Positions 53,833 through 63,566 of a stretch of DNA of 64,000 nucleotides are shown piece after piece. Position 1 is the stretch's first letter. Each line of letters begins with the position of its first letter. The stretch is from an uncultured Aquabacterium sp. Its GTDB lineage: Bacteria > Pseudomonadota > Gammaproteobacteria > Burkholderiales > Burkholderiaceae_C. The DNA is taken from positions 1 to 64,000 of the forward strand of contig NZ_CAJYGK010000061.1 in NCBI RefSeq assembly GCF_913773725.1, given 5' to 3'. Under the pieces are notes generated by a model. It worked only from the letters and a program-made list of their open reading frames with translations. It did no database searches and was not told the DNA's origin. Made by a program: the position numbers and the translations under genes.

Positions 53833-54801
53833 ATGTCAAAGCCCAAACCCGCCCCGTTGCCCTCGGGCACCGTCGTGGGGGGCTACCAGGTGGTCAAGAA
53901 GCTTGCGGCCGGCGGCTTCGGCGTGGTTTACCTGGCCGAAGACCCCGAAAAACGCCTGGTCGCCCTCAAGGAATACCTGCCCGCCTCGCTCGCCGAGCGC
54001 TCTCCCGGCGAGCTGATCCCGCGCGTCAAGCCGGACAAACAGCCCCTGTATCGGCTGGGGCTCAAGAGCTTCTTCGAAGAAGGTCGTTCGCTGGCTCAGA
54101 TCGCACACCCCAGTGTGGTCTCGGTGCTCAACTTCTTCCGCGAGAACGAAACCGTCTACATGGTGATGAACTACCTGCAGGGCGACACCCTTCAGGACTT
54201 CATCGTCACAGCACGAGACCTCAAGCGCGACAAGGTCTTCCGCGAATCGACCATCCGCAGCCTGTTCGACGAAATCCTCCGCGGCTTGCGCATCGTGCAC
54301 CAGCACAAGATGCTGCACCTCGACATCAAGCCCGCCAACGTCTTCGTCACGAACGACAACAAGGCCGTGCTCCTGGACTTCGGTGCCGCGCGCGAGGTGC
54401 TGTCCAAGGAAGGCAACTTCATCCGCCCGATGTACACCCCCGGCTTTGCCGCGCCAGAGATGTACCGCCGCGACGGCTCGCTGGGGCCGTGGACCGACAT
54501 CTATGCCATCGGCGCGTGCATCTATGCCTGCATGCAGGGCTACCCCCCGAACGATGCGCCGCAGCGCCTTGAAAAAGACCGTCTGGGCCTGTCGCTCTCG
54601 CGCCTGCGCAACGTCTATTCCGACAACCTGCTGGAGGTGACCGAGTGGTGCATGTCGCTGGACCCCCTCGCCCGCCCGCAAAGCGTGTTCGCCCTGCAGA
54701 AGGAGCTCGCCCGCGAAACCGAGCGCCGCTACTCGAAGCTCACGTTCGCCGAACGCGTGAAGCTGCAGCTTGAAAACCTCAAGACCGGTACCAAAGCATG
54801 A
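53833..54801 (+). CDS. Hanks-type Ser/Thr protein kinase
   Basis: A 322-residue soluble kinase. Subdomains are clear: Gly loop KLAAGGFGVVYLAE, the ATP-binding Lys in LVALKEYLP, catalytic loop MLHLDIKPANVFV (HxDxKxxN), DFGAAR, and PGFAAPEMYRRDGSLGPWTD as the APE segment. There is no transmembrane or PASTA domain; the C-terminus ends in a basic helix. It overlaps the PP2C phosphatase gene by four bases (ATGA), a classic kinase/phosphatase pair. Substrates unknown. Confidence 0.94.
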   Translation: MSKPKPAPLPSGTVVGGYQVVKKLAAGGFGVVYLAEDPEKRLVALKEYLPASLAERSPGELIPRVKPDKQPLYRLGLKSFFEEGRSLAQIAHPSVVSVLNFFRENETVYMVMNYLQGDTLQDFIVTARDLKRDKVFRESTIRSLFDEILRGLRIVHQHKMLHLDIKPANVFVTNDNKAVLLDFGAAREVLSKEGNFIRPMYTPGFAAPEMYRRDGSLGPWTDIYAIGACIYACMQGYPPNDAPQRLEKDRLGLSLSRLRNVYSDNLLEVTEWCMSLDPLARPQSVFALQKELARETERRYSKLTFAERVKLQLENLKTGTKA

Positions 54802-55733
54802 GGTTCTCCGTCTACCAGATCAGTCGCAAGGGCGGCCGCGAAAAGAACGAAGACCGCATGGGCTACTGCTACACGCGGGACGCCGGTCTGTTCGCGCTGG
54901 CCGATGGCATGGGCGGGCACCCGGAGGGCGAAATGGCCTCGCAGCTGGCCCTGCAGACCATGGCGGCCCTGTTCCAGCGCGATGCCCGGCCGACCCTGTC
55001 CGAGCCCATCCGGTTCCTGCAGGACGCCATCATGGCAGGCCACCACCAGTTGCTGCGCTACGCCAGCGAGAAGGGCCTGATCGACACCCCCCGCACCACG
55101 CTGGTCGCCTGCATCCTGCAGGGCAATGCGGCCTACTGGGCGCACTGCGGCGATTCACGCCTCTACTTCGTCCGCGGCGACAAGCTGATCGCCCGCACAC
55201 GCGACCACTCCTACTCCGAGCTGCAACAGACACTGTCGACCGTGGTGCCCATCAACGAGCGCTACAACCGCAACGTGCTGTTCACGTGCCTGGGCAGCCC
55301 CGGCAAGCCGGTGGTCGACACGGCCGGCCCGCTGCTGCTCCAGAAGGGCGACCGGGTGCTGCTGTGCTCCGACGGACTGTGGGGCACGGTCGATGACGAG
55401 GTCATCACCCAGCACCTGGCCACCCACGCCATTGCCGACGCCGTGCCCGAACTCGTCGAAGAGGCACTGCGCAACGGCGGGCCCAAGTGCGACAACGTCA
55501 CCGTCATCGCCATGGAGTGGGAATCCGCCGGGCACGAAGACCCGGCCGGCGTCTCGACCGACACCCTGGGCGAAGAGGTGTTCGCCTCCACCATCCAGGC
55601 CAGCGTGGGCAATGCCGGCGGGCCGGGTAACATCGCCGACGCCGACGACCTGGACGAAGCCGAGATCGAGCGCTCCATCCGCGAGATCAACGAAGCCATA
55701 CGCCGATCCGCCGCCGCTGCGCGCAAGACCTGA
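54798..55733 (+). CDS. PP2C-type Ser/Thr protein phosphatase
   Basis: A 311-residue PPM phosphatase. Metal-binding motifs are intact: [12 protein letters not shown] (first Asp), [43 protein letters not shown] and [15 protein letters not shown]-terminal tail of about 60 residues (Asp/Glu/Ala-rich) is extra and ends in a helix. It reverses the action of the coupled Ser/Thr kinase. A strong terminator follows. Confidence 0.95.
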   Translation: MRFSVYQISRKGGREKNEDRMGYCYTRDAGLFALADGMGGHPEGEMASQLALQTMAALFQRDARPTLSEPIRFLQDAIMAGHHQLLRYASEKGLIDTPRTTLVACILQGNAAYWAHCGDSRLYFVRGDKLIARTRDHSYSELQQTLSTVVPINERYNRNVLFTCLGSPGKPVVDTAGPLLLQKGDRVLLCSDGLWGTVDDEVITQHLATHAIADAVPELVEEALRNGGPKCDNVTVIAMEWESAGHEDPAGVSTDTLGEEVFASTIQASVGNAGGPGNIADADDLDEAEIERSIREINEAIRRSAAAARKT

Positions 55734-55754
55734 CGGCGGCCCGACGCCATTCCC

Positions 55755-55792
55755 GAGGGCACGGCATCGCGCGCGTGCCCTCTTTGTTTTTT
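55755..55792 (+). terminator. Rho-independent terminator after the kinase/phosphatase pair
   Basis: A 9-bp stem GAGGGCACG / CGTGCCCTC with a 10-base loop followed by TTTGTTTTTT, 22 bases after the PP2C stop. Confidence 0.93.
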
Positions 55793-55822
55793 CACCTGAC
55801 CCCTTTCCTGACAGGAGCCACC

Positions 55823-56557
<735 letters not shown>

Positions 56558-56588
56558 AGCCCACCCGTCCCGCCCGCATGAGGCCGCC

Positions 56589-57281
56589 ATGTCACGACAA
56601 CTGATTCTTGCTTCCAACAACGCCAAGAAACTGCGCGAGCTGCAGGCCCTCATCGCGCCGCTGGGCGTCGACCTGGTGACGCAGGGGTCTCTCGGCATTT
56701 CCGAGGCCGAAGAGCCCCACGTCACCTTTGTCGAAAACGCGCTGGCCAAGGCCCGGCACGCCGCCCGCGAGGGCAACGGCCCGGCCCTGGCGGACGACTC
56801 CGGCCTGTGCGTCGACGCCCTGGGCGGGGCACCCGGTGTGCGCTCGGCACGCTACGCGGTCGATGCGGGACGCGTGCCGGAAGGCGCAGGACGGGACGTG
56901 ATCGACCCGGCCAACAATGCGTGGCTCCTGGCGCAGATGGCCCACCTGCCCGCGCCCGCGCAGCGCCGCGCCCACTTCACCTGTCTGCTGGTGGCCGTGC
57001 GCCATGCCGACGACCCCGAGCCCCTGATCGCCGAGGGCCACTGGTCAGGCGAGTTGCTACAGGCCCCGCAAGGCGAGCACGGCTTCGGCTATGACCCGCT
57101 GCTGTGGATCCCCTCGCACGGCCTGAGCGCCGCCCAGCTCGACCCGGAGACCAAGAACGGCATCAGCCACCGCGCCGCGGCCTGCAGGACGCTGCTGGCG
57201 ATGATGCGGGCGCGCTGGGGTCTGGCCAACGACGCGGCAGGAGCCGGTTCGCCAGCCCTTTGGCCCTGGCTGGCCCCCTGA
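56589..57281 (+). CDS. rdgB: XTP/dITP pyrophosphatase (Ham1/RdgB)
   Basis: A 230-residue house-cleaning pyrophosphatase removing non-canonical purine triphosphates. Motifs: LILASNNAKKLRELQALIAP, FVENALAKARHAA, ALADDSGLCVDALGGAPGVR, GFGYDPLLWIP and KNGISHRAAA (the SHR motif). A C-terminal tail of about 25 residues is extra. It follows rph by 31 bases. Confidence 0.97.
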   Translation: MSRQLILASNNAKKLRELQALIAPLGVDLVTQGSLGISEAEEPHVTFVENALAKARHAAREGNGPALADDSGLCVDALGGAPGVRSARYAVDAGRVPEGAGRDVIDPANNAWLLAQMAHLPAPAQRRAHFTCLLVAVRHADDPEPLIAEGHWSGELLQAPQGEHGFGYDPLLWIPSHGLSAAQLDPETKNGISHRAAACRTLLAMMRARWGLANDAAGAGSPALWPWLAP

Positions 57282-57309
57282 CCTCGCCCACGCCCTTGCG
57301 CACCCTCTC

Positions 57310-58509
57310 ATGATCACGCTGCAACGCCCCGGCACCCTCGCGGCCCTGCCCCCGCTGTCGCTCTACGTGCACCTGCCCTGGTGTCTGCGTAAGTGCCCGT
57401 ACTGCGATTTCAACAGCCACGAGGTCCGGCAACCGGACGGCAGCCCGTCCGCCCTGCCAGCCGACACGGAAGCCCGTTACCTCAACGCCCTGTGCGCGGA
57501 CCTGGAAAGCGCCCTGCCGCAGATCTGGGGGCGTCGTGTGCACTCCATCTTCATCGGCGGGGGCACGCCCAGCCTGTTCAGCCCCGCCGGCATCGATCGG
57601 CTGCTGGCCGACATCCGCGCCCGCCTGCCACTCGATGCCGACGCCGAAATCACGCTCGAGGCCAATCCCGGCACGTTCGAGAAGGACCGCTTCCGCGCCT
57701 TCCGGGCCGCTGGCGTGACCCGGCTGTCCATCGGTGTGCAGAGCTTTGACGACGCCAAGCTCAAGGCGCTGGGCCGTGTGCACAGCCGTGATCAGGCGCT
57801 GGCGGCCATCGACGAAGCCCGCGCCTGCTTCGACACCTTCAACATCGACCTGATGTACGCCCTGCCCGGCCAGACCCTGACCGAGCTGCATGCCGATCTG
57901 GATCAGGCCCTGGCCTTGCAGCCGCCGCACCTGTCGCTCTACCACCTGACGATGGAGCCCAACACGGTGTTCGGCACCCGCCCGCCGCCCGACCTGCCCG
58001 ACGACGACACCGCCTTCGACATGCTTGACGCCGTCGTGGCCCGCACGGCCGCTGCCGGCCTGCAACGCTATGAAGTGTCCGCGTATGCCCGGCCCGGACA
58101 CCGCTGCTGGCACAACCTCAACTACTGGCAGTACGGCGACTACCTCGGCATCGGCGCGGGCGCGCACAGCAAGATCAGCTTTCCGGACCGCATCGTGCGG
58201 CAGGTACGCTGGCGCGAGCCCGCCACCTACATGGACAAGGCGCAACAGGGGCAAGCCTGCTCCAACGAGACCCCAGTCTCCCTGACCGACCGCCCCTTCG
58301 AGTTCATGATGAACGCCCTGCGCCTGAAGGACGGCTTCGAGCTCGTGCGCTTCACCGAGCGCACCGGCCTCACGCTGGCCAGCATCCAGGCCGCGCTGGA
58401 CCAGGCCGAGGCCAAGGGCCTGCTTCAGCGCGATCTGGCACGCGCCTGGCCCACCGACAAGGGATTCGACTTCCTCAGCGACCTGCAGGCCCTGTTCCTG
58501 AAGGACTGA
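57310..58509 (+). CDS. hemW: Radical SAM haem chaperone HemW
   Basis: A 399-residue radical SAM protein. The cluster motif is in WCLRKCPYCDFNSHE (CxxxCxxC), followed by FIGGGTPSLFSP, TLEANPGTFEKDRFRAFRAA and RLSIGVQSFDDAKL. The HemW-type C-terminal domain is present. HemW inserts haem into respiratory enzymes and should not be confused with coproporphyrinogen dehydrogenase HemN, which has an extra cysteine and N-terminal part. It follows rdgB by 28 bases. Confidence 0.94.
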   Translation: MITLQRPGTLAALPPLSLYVHLPWCLRKCPYCDFNSHEVRQPDGSPSALPADTEARYLNALCADLESALPQIWGRRVHSIFIGGGTPSLFSPAGIDRLLADIRARLPLDADAEITLEANPGTFEKDRFRAFRAAGVTRLSIGVQSFDDAKLKALGRVHSRDQALAAIDEARACFDTFNIDLMYALPGQTLTELHADLDQALALQPPHLSLYHLTMEPNTVFGTRPPPDLPDDDTAFDMLDAVVARTAAAGLQRYEVSAYARPGHRCWHNLNYWQYGDYLGIGAGAHSKISFPDRIVRQVRWREPATYMDKAQQGQACSNETPVSLTDRPFEFMMNALRLKDGFELVRFTERTGLTLASIQAALDQAEAKGLLQRDLARAWPTDKGFDFLSDLQALFLKD

Positions 58510-58602
58510 CGCGGAATGACGTCGCCCAGCGGCCGTCCCGAGGCCTTGGTGAGGATGGATTCCGCGTCGATCCTGAGCAAGCCCTGCCCTTGAAAAGAAG
58601 AA

Positions 58603-58630
58603 AGGCCGCTGCCCGGAAGGACAGCGGCCT
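58603..58630 (-). terminator. Rho-independent terminator of the acyl-CoA ligase gene
   Basis: A 9-bp stem (AGGCCGCTG / CAGCGGCCT) with a 10-base loop; on the minus strand it is followed by TTCTTCTTTTC. It lies 63 bases after the ligase stop. Confidence 0.88.
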
Positions 58631-58693
58631 CGTGACGGCAACGCATCGGGTGTGAAAGCCACCGGCGGGCAGATCCCCGCCGGCCTCGCCCAC

Positions 58694-60397
58694 TCAGGCG
58701 GCCTTCTTCTCGTCGCGCAGTTCGCGGCGCAGGATCTTGCCCACGTTGGTCTTGGGCAGATCGGTGCGGAACTCGATGTGCTTCGGGCACTTGTAGCCGG
58801 TCAGCTGCTCGTGGCAGTAGGCCTTGAGCTGCTCTTCCGTCAGCGTGGTGTCCTTGCGGACCACGAACAGCTTCACCGCCTCGCCCGACTTGCTGTCCGG
58901 CACGCCCACGGCCGCGCACTCCAGCACGCCGGGGTGCAGGTTCACCACCTGCTCCACTTCGTTGGGGTACACGTTGAAGCCCGACACCAGGATCATGTCC
59001 TTCTTGCGGTCCACGATCTTCACCAGGCCGGTCTCGTCCATCACACCGATGTCTCCGGTGCGGAAGAAGCCGTCGGCCGTCATGACTTTGGCGGTCTCAT
59101 CCGGACGGTTCCAGTAGCCGGCCATCACCTGCGGGCCGCGGATCGCGATCTCGCCGATGCCGCCGATGGGCAGGTGGTTGCCGTCGTCATCCAGGATGGC
59201 GACATCGGTCGACGGGATGGGCAAGCCGATCGCGCCATTGAAGCCCTTGTTGTCCAGGCGGTTCACGGTGGCCACGGGCGAGGTCTCCGACAAGCCATAG
59301 CCTTCCACGATGGGGCAGCCGGTGAGCTTCTGCCACTTCTCGGCCGTGGCCTGCTGCACGGCCATGCCACCGCCGTTGGACACCTTCAGGCCCGAGAAGT
59401 CGAGCTTGGCGAACTCGGGGTCGTTGGCCAGCGCGTTGTACAGCGTATTGACCGCCGGGAACTGGTTGACGCGGTAGTTCTTCAGCGTCTTCACGAAACC
59501 CGGGATGTCGCGCGGGTTGGCGATCAGGATGTTCATGCTGCCCATGCGCGCGCCCATCATGTAGCAGGCCGTCAGGGCGAAGATGTGGTACAGCGGCAGC
59601 GCACACACGGCCACCAGCGGCTCGTTGCCCAGCTTGCCCAGCTCGGGCTTGAACCAGGCTTCGCACTGCAGGATGTTGGCCACGATGTTGCGATGAATCA
59701 GCGTCGCCCCCTTCGAGACACCGGTCGTGCCGCCGGTGTACTGCAGGAAGGCGATGTCGTCGGGCTTGAGCGCCGGACGGGTGTACTTGGCCGAACGGCC
59801 CTGCGCCAGCGCCTGCTTGAACGACACAACCTTGATGCCGCCGCTGTTGGGCAGGCTGTAGGCGGGCACCATCTTCTTGACGTGGCGGACCACGAAGTTC
59901 ACCAGCGGCCCCTTCAGCCCAGGCAGCATGTCTCCCATCGAGGCCACGACGATGTGCTTGATCGGGGTGCGCTTGACGACTTCCTGCAGCGTCGTCGCGA
60001 AGTTCTCCAGGATCACGATGGCTTCCGCGCCGGAATCCTTCAGCTGATGCTCGAGCTCACGCGGCGTGTACAGCGGATTCACGTTGACCACGACGTAGCC
60101 GGCGCGCAGCACCGCCGCGATCGCCACCACGTACTGCGGCACGTTGGGCATCATCAGGGCCACGCGAGCGCCTTTGGCCAGGCCCAGCGATTGCAGCCAC
60201 GCCGCCATGGCGCGCGACATGTCGTCCACCTGTTCGTAGGTGTAATGCGCCCCCATGAAGGCCGCCATGTCGCGCCGGGCGAACTGCTTGAAAGACTGGT
60301 CGAGCAGGTCCACCAGCGAATCGTATTCCGCGGGGTTGATCTCGGCCGGCACGCCGGGTTCGTAATGGGCCAGCCAGGGCTTGGAGCTCGTCGTCAT
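58694..60397 (-). CDS. fadD: Long-chain fatty acid--CoA ligase
   Basis: A 567-residue adenylate-forming enzyme activating fatty acids to acyl-CoA. The AMP-binding motif FLQYTGGTTGVSKGATLIHR is near residue 210, then VEGYGLSETSPVAT and the hinge VDRKKDMILVSGFNVYPNEV. The C-terminal K in PKTNVGKILRRELR is the catalytic lysine. The start is ATG 60397 with GAGGA 7 bases upstream. It is the only gene in its transcript; 274 bases separate it from the divergent Tat-signal gene. Confidence 0.93.
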   Translation of the reverse strand: MTTSSKPWLAHYEPGVPAEINPAEYDSLVDLLDQSFKQFARRDMAAFMGAHYTYEQVDDMSRAMAAWLQSLGLAKGARVALMMPNVPQYVVAIAAVLRAGYVVVNVNPLYTPRELEHQLKDSGAEAIVILENFATTLQEVVKRTPIKHIVVASMGDMLPGLKGPLVNFVVRHVKKMVPAYSLPNSGGIKVVSFKQALAQGRSAKYTRPALKPDDIAFLQYTGGTTGVSKGATLIHRNIVANILQCEAWFKPELGKLGNEPLVAVCALPLYHIFALTACYMMGARMGSMNILIANPRDIPGFVKTLKNYRVNQFPAVNTLYNALANDPEFAKLDFSGLKVSNGGGMAVQQATAEKWQKLTGCPIVEGYGLSETSPVATVNRLDNKGFNGAIGLPIPSTDVAILDDDGNHLPIGGIGEIAIRGPQVMAGYWNRPDETAKVMTADGFFRTGDIGVMDETGLVKIVDRKKDMILVSGFNVYPNEVEQVVNLHPGVLECAAVGVPDSKSGEAVKLFVVRKDTTLTEEQLKAYCHEQLTGYKCPKHIEFRTDLPKTNVGKILRRELRDEKKAA

Positions 60398-60671
60398 CGG
60401 GTCATCCTCGTCTCTTCGGTCAGTCATTCACGCATGGTCCCACCCGGGGGTGCACCACACGACAATCCTGCATGCATTCTGCAACATGTGCAGCCAGGGG
60501 TAATCCCTAGTACCAGTCAGATACCAGCCCCTGGTTGACAGCGTATTGGACATTCATGTGGGGGTCACCCGTGTTAACCGGGACAGACACACATCACACG
60601 GAAAGGCACAATAGCATCAATGTGACTATAAGCGTTTCCCGTTTGACCCTCATTCGGACGCCCTGCAGATC

Positions 60672-61208
60672 ATGGTTGACCGTGCGATAGACCACCCGCT
60701 GACCCCTCGTCGCCGCTGGTTCCTGAAGACCGCCCTGGCCATTGGCGCCGTGGGCGCCACCCTCGGGGGTGTCGTCTACTGGCATCGCGGCATGCGCGAG
60801 GGCCGCCTGACGCCTCACGGCCGCGCGGTATTCCGAGCGCTGGCCATCGGCTTTGTCGGGCCGATGCTGCCCTCGGACCCTGACCAGCGCGAGGCCGCGC
60901 TGCAACGCCATGTCGATGGCATCGAGCCCTTTCTCAACAACCTTCCCCAGGTCCTGCAGGTCCAGGTCAACAGCATCGTGGGCCTGCTGGCCAACGGGCT
61001 CACGCGCCGCATGCTGACCGGTCTGGATACCGACTGGGACCATGCCACGCCGGAGCAGCTCGACGCCGCATTTGACAACATGCGGCTTCACCCCCTCCCC
61101 AGCAACCGGCTCACCTACCAGGTCGTGCGCTCTGTCACCTGCATGACATTCTTTGCCAACCGCGAGCACTGGACCCTGACCGGCTACCCCGGCCCCACCG
61201 AACTATGA
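60672..61208 (+). CDS. Tat-signal protein, probable small subunit partner of the GMC oxidoreductase
   Basis: A 178-residue protein with a twin-arginine signal: TPRRRWFLKTALAIGAVGAT contains RRxFLK followed by a hydrophobic core. The rest is helical and resembles the small partner subunits of membrane-bound GMC dehydrogenases (gluconate 2-dehydrogenase subunit 3 type), though similarity is weak. It overlaps the GMC oxidoreductase start by four bases. Because the large enzyme has no signal peptide, this subunit may carry it across the membrane. Confidence 0.72.
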   Translation: MVDRAIDHPLTPRRRWFLKTALAIGAVGATLGGVVYWHRGMREGRLTPHGRAVFRALAIGFVGPMLPSDPDQREAALQRHVDGIEPFLNNLPQVLQVQVNSIVGLLANGLTRRMLTGLDTDWDHATPEQLDAAFDNMRLHPLPSNRLTYQVVRSVTCMTFFANREHWTLTGYPGPTEL

Positions 61209-62815
61209 GCAAACTCCCAGACCCCTTCCGCGAAGGCCTTGCGCGAGGCTGGAAAGCGATCCATGGCGAAGCCGGCCTGCCCGATCGCGTCGAGTGTGAT
61301 GTCGCCATCGTGGGCAGCGGCGCCGGCGCCGGCGTCACGGCTGAACTGCTGGTCAAGGCGGGCCTCGATGTGGTGCTCATCGAAGAAGGCCCGCTGCGCA
61401 CCAGCAGCGACTTCAACCAGCGCGAATCCGAGGCCTATGCCGCGCTCTACCAGGACGGCGCCGGCCGCCGCACCGCCGATGGCGCCCTGACCATCCTGCA
61501 GGGCCGCTGCGTGGGCGGCACCACAGTCATCAACTGGACCAGCTCCTTCCGAACGCCAGCTCAGACCCTGGCGTACTGGCAGCGCGAGTTCGAGCTCAAG
61601 GACTTCACCGAGGCCGCGATGGCGCCGTGGTTCGCCCAGGCCGAGGCCCGGCTGAACATGGCGCGCTGGGAAGTACCGGCGAACGCGAACAACGAGGTGC
61701 TGCGCACGGGCGCACGCAAGCTCGGCATCCAGGCCGACGTCATCCCCCGCAATGTCAAGGGCTGCTGGAACCTCGGCTCGTGCGGCATGGGCTGCCCGAC
61801 CAATGCCAAGCAGTCGATGCTGGTGACCACGCTGCCCGTTGCACTCGAGGGAGGTGCGCGGCTGTTCCATCAGACGCGGGCAGAGGCTTTCGAGATCGAG
61901 AACGGCGAGGTCAAGGCCCTGCTGTGCGCCCCCATTCGCATCAACGGACAGAAAGTGTCCGACCGGCTCATGCGGGTCACAGCCCGGCATTACGTGGTGG
62001 CGGGCGGCGCGATCAACTCACCGGCGCTGCTCAAGCGCTCCAAGGCCCCCGACCCCCATGGTCTGCTCGGCACGCGGACCTTTCTGCATCCGGTGGCCTT
62101 CTCGTCGGCCGTGTTCGACCACAAGATCGAAGGCTGGGCCGGCGCCCCGCAGTCGATCTACTCGGACCATTTCGTTCACGACGTACCACTCGACGGGCCC
62201 ATCGGCTACAAGCTCGAAGCCACGCCCATGCACCCGGGCCTGACCTCCATCCTGCTGGGCGGCCACGGCAAAGACCTGGCCGAGCGCTTCGCACAGTATC
62301 CTCACACCCAGATGATGCTGGCGCTGCTGCGAGACGGCTTCCACCCGGAATCGCAGGGTGGCACGGTGTACCTGAACCTCGACGGCTCACCTTTGCTGCA
62401 CTACCCGTTGAACGACTACGTACTGGAAGGCTTCCGCCAGGCCCTGCTGAGCATGGCGGAGGTGCAGTTCGCCGCCGGCGCCCGCAAGGTGCTGCCGCTG
62501 CACGAACAGGGGCAACACTATGAGAGCTGGGCGCAGGCTCGCCAGGCGATCCTCGGCTTCGACATGAAGCCCTACCTGGTCGGGGGCGGCAGCGCCCACG
62601 TGATGGGGGGATGCCGGATGGGCGGCAATGAGCGGCTGGGCGTCGTACGCCCTGATGGGGTGCACTGGCAGGTCCAGAACCTCTCCGTGCACGACGGCTC
62701 ACTCTTTCCGACCAGCATCGGCGCCAACCCGCAGCTCTCGATCTACGGCACGGTCAACCGCATGGCCACGCAGCTGGCCAAGCGCCTCAGCGGCAAAGCG
62801 GTGTCGCTCGCCTGA
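61205..62815 (+). CDS. GMC-family FAD-dependent oxidoreductase
   Basis: A 536-residue flavoenzyme. The dinucleotide motif CDVAIVGSGAGAGVTAELLV is near residue 38, GRCVGGTTVINWTSSF follows as in GMC oxidoreductases, and the C-terminal active-site region HVMGGCRMG then SIGANPQLSIYGTVNRMATQ is the GMC_oxred_C signature. Three Cys residues in CWNLGSCGMGCPTNAK are typical of the gluconate/alcohol dehydrogenase-like branch. Substrate unknown, probably an alcohol, sugar or sterol; electron acceptor unknown. No signal peptide. Confidence 0.9.
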   Translation: MSKLPDPFREGLARGWKAIHGEAGLPDRVECDVAIVGSGAGAGVTAELLVKAGLDVVLIEEGPLRTSSDFNQRESEAYAALYQDGAGRRTADGALTILQGRCVGGTTVINWTSSFRTPAQTLAYWQREFELKDFTEAAMAPWFAQAEARLNMARWEVPANANNEVLRTGARKLGIQADVIPRNVKGCWNLGSCGMGCPTNAKQSMLVTTLPVALEGGARLFHQTRAEAFEIENGEVKALLCAPIRINGQKVSDRLMRVTARHYVVAGGAINSPALLKRSKAPDPHGLLGTRTFLHPVAFSSAVFDHKIEGWAGAPQSIYSDHFVHDVPLDGPIGYKLEATPMHPGLTSILLGGHGKDLAERFAQYPHTQMMLALLRDGFHPESQGGTVYLNLDGSPLLHYPLNDYVLEGFRQALLSMAEVQFAAGARKVLPLHEQGQHYESWAQARQAILGFDMKPYLVGGGSAHVMGGCRMGGNERLGVVRPDGVHWQVQNLSVHDGSLFPTSIGANPQLSIYGTVNRMATQLAKRLSGKAVSLA

Positions 62816-62840
62816 TCCGAGGCCACGCGGCGCACCAAAA

Positions 62841-62868
62841 ACAAAACCCCGCCAAGGCGGGGTTTTGT
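62841..62868. terminator. Bidirectional terminator between the GMC gene and ompA
   Basis: A perfect 13-bp inverted repeat ACAAAACCCCGCC / GGCGGGGTTTTGT with a 2-base loop. The A- and T-rich ends give a T-run on both strands, so it serves both converging genes. Confidence 0.93.
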
Positions 62869-62909
62869 CGTCGCGGTGTCAGGCCAGATAACCGGCCTGA
62901 CGCCATCGA

Positions 62910-63566
62910 TCACTTGTTGCGGGTGCCGACCACTTCGATTTCCACGCGGCGGTTCTTGGCGCGGCCTTCGGCGGTCTTGTTGTCGGCGACGGGCTGCTTC
63001 TCGCCCTTGCCTTCGGTGTAGACGCGAGCAGCGTCGATGCCCTTGCCGGTCAGATAGGTCTTGACGGCTTCCGAACGACGGATCGACAGCTTCTGGTTGT
63101 AAGCGTCCGAACCCACCGAGTCGGTGTGACCCACGGCGATGATGACTTCCAGGTTCAGGTCCTTGACCTTGTCAGCCAGGTCGTCCAGCTTGGCCTTGCC
63201 TTCGGGCTTCAGCACAGCCTTGTCGAAGTCGAAGAAGGCGTCGGCAGCGAAGCTGACCTTCTCGGTGGCAGGGGCTGCGACCACAGGAGCGGGAGCCGGA
63301 GCGGGTGCAGGAGCCGGAGCGGCAGCGGGGGCAGGAGCCGGGGCCGGAGCGGGAGCCGGGGCCGGAGCAGGCACGCCGTCGCAACCCTGAACGCCCGTCT
63401 GCGGGGTCCAGAAGTTGTCACGCCAGCAGTATTCGTTGGTGCCGTTCTTCCAGACGGTGCCATCCGTGCCACGCCAGTTGTCGACGGTGGACTGGGTCTG
63501 GGCAATGGCACCACCAGCCAGTGCAACGGTGGCAAACAGCGCGGCAACTTTATTGAGTTTGTTCAT
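62910..63566 (-). CDS. ompA: OmpA-family peptidoglycan-associated outer membrane protein
   Basis: A 218-residue protein: signal peptide (LNKVAALFATVALAGGAIAQ, cleavage after AIA), a short Trp/Cys-containing domain (residues about 25-62), an Ala/Pro repeat linker (about 66-100), and a C-terminal OmpA domain with FFDFDKAVLKPEGKAKLDDL, IIAVGHTDSVGSDAYNQKLS and GEKQPVADNKTAEGRAKNRR. There is no eight-stranded barrel. GAGGA lies before the ATG. It is the usual neighbour of gyrA in Burkholderiales. Confidence 0.94.
   Translation of the reverse strand: MNKLNKVAALFATVALAGGAIAQTQSTVDNWRGTDGTVWKNGTNEYCWRDNFWTPQTGVQGCDGVPAPAPAPAPAPAPAPAAAPAPAPAPAPAPVVAAPATEKVSFAADAFFDFDKAVLKPEGKAKLDDLADKVKDLNLEVIIAVGHTDSVGSDAYNQKLSIRRSEAVKTYLTGKGIDAARVYTEGKGEKQPVADNKTAEGRAKNRRVEIEVVGTRNK
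63285..63371 (-). repeat. ompA: Imperfect 6/12-base tandem repeat coding the Ala/Pro linker of ompA
   Basis: Repeating units of GCTCCGGCTCCC type on the minus strand (Ala-Pro pairs) cover about 87 bases. Interrupted Ala runs show drift. Slippage here would change linker length in frame by two residues per unit. Confidence 0.8.

Noticed and set aside
53809-53840. TTGACA as a -35 box for the Ser/Thr kinase gene
   Set aside because: A 17-base spacing would place the -10 on the kinase start codon itself (TATGTC), so transcription would begin inside the gene.
58652-60538. 628-codon open frame on the plus strand opposite the acyl-CoA ligase
   Set aside because: His/Val/Gln-rich translation without motif; the minus-strand ligase is unmistakable.
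63285-63371. ompA GC-rich repeat as a CRISPR or regulatory repeat array
   Set aside because: It is in frame and encodes an Ala-Pro linker, a usual feature between OmpA domains.
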